Assembly (NCBI RefSeq): GCF_014193425.1
Contig: NZ_JACHZG010000002.1
Location: forward strand, 1-64,000
DNA: 64,000 bases
Direction of reading: 5' to 3'
From: Microlunatus antarcticus
GTDB taxonomy: Bacteria > Actinomycetota > Actinomycetes > Propionibacteriales > Propionibacteriaceae
Below the pieces are notes generated by a model that ran no database searches, was not told the DNA's origin, and worked only from the letters and a program-made list of their open reading frames with translations. Below, in pieces: positions 62,713-64,000 of the stretch. Made by a program: the position numbers and the translations under genes. The stretch's first letter is position 1. Each line of letters begins with the position of its first letter.

Positions 62713-64000
62713 ATGAGCCAACCGCCGCAGGGCGACCAGCCGCAGCAGCCTCCCCACCCGCCGCAGAACCAGCCGGCGCAGGGCAACCCGCCGCAGGGTC
62801 AGCCGCCGCAGGGCTATCCCCAGCAGGGTCAGCCGCAGCAGGGCTATCCGCAGCAGCAGGGCGGGTTCGGGCCCCAGCAGGGCCGACCCGGCCAGCCCCC
62901 GTACGCGGGCGGCCCCGGTCCCTACCCGCCGCAGCCGTACCCGCCGGCGCCGTACCAGCAGGGCCCCTACCAGCCGGGTCCGTACCCGCAGGGTCCTCCG
63001 CCGCAGGGCGGCTACCCGCCGGGCGGCTACCCGCCGGGGCAGGGGCCGAAGAAGAAGCGCACGGGCCTCTTCGTGCTCATCGGCGCGGGCGCGCTCGCGC
63101 TGATCCTGGCCGTCGTCGCCGTCGCGGTGAACCTCGGCGGGCGGGACGACGTCGCCGGGGGCGGCACGACGACCGGCGGCAGCACGGCAGCGGCACCGGC
63201 GGCGGCCACCGCCTCCGACGCGGTGAACGGCTACCTCCAGGCCGTGGCCAAGGGCGACGCCGCGGCCGCGGTCGCGTACGCCTACGACCCGTCGACGGTC
63301 GACACGACCGCCCTGACCCCCGAGGTCCTCGCGGCGTCGGGCAAGGCGGCCCCGATCACCGACATCCAGGTGGGTAGCTCCGACCCCGACTCGACGTCGG
63401 TCGCCGCGTCCTACCAGCTCGGGTCGACCCCGGTGTCGACGTCGTTCGACGTGCTGAAGGCCAGCAACGACACGTGGAAGCTCGTGACCGTCGCCACCGA
63501 CGTCGACCTCACGTCGATGCAGGACAGCGGCATCCCGCTGCTGATGAACGGGAGCAAGATCAAGCCGGGCCCGCTCAGCCTGCTGCCCGGCTCCTACCGC
63601 TTCAGCAGCGGCGTGCGGAACTTCGACTACGGGTCCAAGCCGGTGCTCCTCGTGCGCTACCCGGCCGACTACCCCGACACCAGCCAGGTCCAGCCGCGGA
63701 TCAGCAGCAAGGGCCAGGCCAGCGCGGTGGCCGCGGTGAAGAAGAGCTGGAACAGCTGCCTGGACAAGAAGGCCCAGAAGCCGAAGGGCTGCCCCAACCA
63801 GTTCGTCTACAAGGACTTCAACTTCCGGGACAGCACGGTCCGCTGGTCGCGCAAGGGGTCGGACCCGTTCAAGAACCTCAAGCCGACCTACTCCGACACC
63901 ACGACGCTGCAGTACTACGTCAAGCGCGACCTGGCGCTCAAGGGCACCTGCACGGCCAGCGGTCGTACGGGCACCTGCACCGGCACCCTCAAGGGGACCG
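62713..64000 (+). CDS. Pro/Gln-rich single-pass membrane protein (3' end beyond the window)
   Basis: The frame from ATG 62713 is open to the window edge, giving at least 429 residues. Residues 1-112 are a Pro/Gln/Gly/Tyr repeat tail (PQGQPPQGYPQQGQPQQGYP-like). A KKKR stop-transfer patch is followed by one transmembrane helix (about 117-139, TGLFVLIGAGALALILAVVA). An extracytoplasmic region with a DUF4878-like part (VNGYLQAVAKGDAAAAVAYA) and four cysteines follows. Similar tails occur on many actinobacterial wall-associated proteins. Function unknown. TAGAGT at 62651-62656 could be its -10. Confidence 0.8.
   Translation, partial: MSQPPQGDQPQQPPHPPQNQPAQGNPPQGQPPQGYPQQGQPQQGYPQQQGGFGPQQGRPGQPPYAGGPGPYPPQPYPPAPYQQGPYQPGPYPQGPPPQGGYPPGGYPPGQGPKKKRTGLFVLIGAGALALILAVVAVAVNLGGRDDVAGGGTTTGGSTAAAPAAATASDAVNGYLQAVAKGDAAAAVAYAYDPSTVDTTALTPEVLAASGKAAPITDIQVGSSDPDSTSVAASYQLGSTPVSTSFDVLKASNDTWKLVTVATDVDLTSMQDSGIPLLMNGSKIKPGPLSLLPGSYRFSSGVRNFDYGSKPVLLVRYPADYPDTSQVQPRISSKGQASAVAAVKKSWNSCLDKKAQKPKGCPNQFVYKDFNFRDSTVRWSRKGSDPFKNLKPTYSDTTTLQYYVKRDLALKGTCTASGRTGTCTGTLKGT

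Overview
This 64 kb window is chromosomal DNA from a high-GC actinobacterium. The evidence is very GC-rich codons, frequent GTG/TTG starts, a TTG-started rpoB, NusG and SecE with long acidic N-termini, and a conserved actinobacterial gene order: tRNA-Thr, tRNA-Met, rpmG, two MaoC-like (HadA/HadB-type) dehydratases, then tRNA-Trp, secE, nusG, rplK, rplA, rplJ, rplL, rpoB, rpoC, rpsL, rpsG, fusA, tuf. Overall character suggests Propionibacteriales (a Microlunatus/Friedmanniella-like or Nocardioides-like organism); this is inferred from style and not proven. No phage genes, transposases, rRNA or cas genes were seen.

Layout. 0-4.5 kb: the 3' end of treY (plus), a polar amino-acid ABC transporter whose binding protein and permease are fused (minus), and a DUF559/Vsr-like endonuclease gene flanked by inverted clusters of a 51-bp-phased short repeat. 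4.6-9.3 kb: the str operon rpsL-rpsG-fusA-tuf (minus) with a clear SigA-type promoter. 9.3-12.4 kb: MOSC protein, DrrAB-type exporter, DUF1579-like protein. 12.5-21.6 kb: rplJ-rplL and rpoB-rpoC (minus), separated by a terminator, a third repeat cluster and two candidate rpoB promoters. 22-25.8 kb: NlpC/P60 peptidoglycan hydrolase, GNAT acetyltransferase, DHA2-type MFS exporter, DMT-like membrane protein. 25.8-28.7 kb: rplA, rplK, nusG, secE, tRNA-Trp. 28.9-35.9 kb: aminotransferase, acyl-CoA ligase, treZ, murB and the two MaoC proteins. 35.9-41.6 kb: sirohydrochlorin chelatase family protein, rpmG, three tRNAs, dienelactone hydrolase, YajQ, an acidic protein, an FMN-dependent alpha-hydroxyacid oxidase homologue, and small genes.

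41.6-56 kb is the accessory-looking part. A tightly overlapping nuoB-nuoC-nuoI trio lacks every other complex I subunit. Four consecutive secreted proteins follow, built from CshA-type fibril-like and DUF11-like repeats and without LPXTG anchors. Then comes korA-korB, a 2-oxoacid:ferredoxin oxidoreductase. Two of the surface-protein promoters share a near-identical sequence. 56-64 kb: RarD, a P-loop kinase-like protein, an aldo/keto reductase, a four-gene NMT1/SsuABC-type ABC importer and the start of a Pro/Gln-rich single-pass membrane protein.

Most notable: the three triplet arrays of an about 17-19 bp core at 51-bp phase, two of them in inverted orientation around a Vsr-like nuclease gene; RpoB with Asn where rifampicin-sensitive bacteria have Ser531; the orphan NuoBCI module near KorAB; the surface-repeat gene array with a shared promoter; and several long perfect or near-perfect palindromes in intergenic positions.
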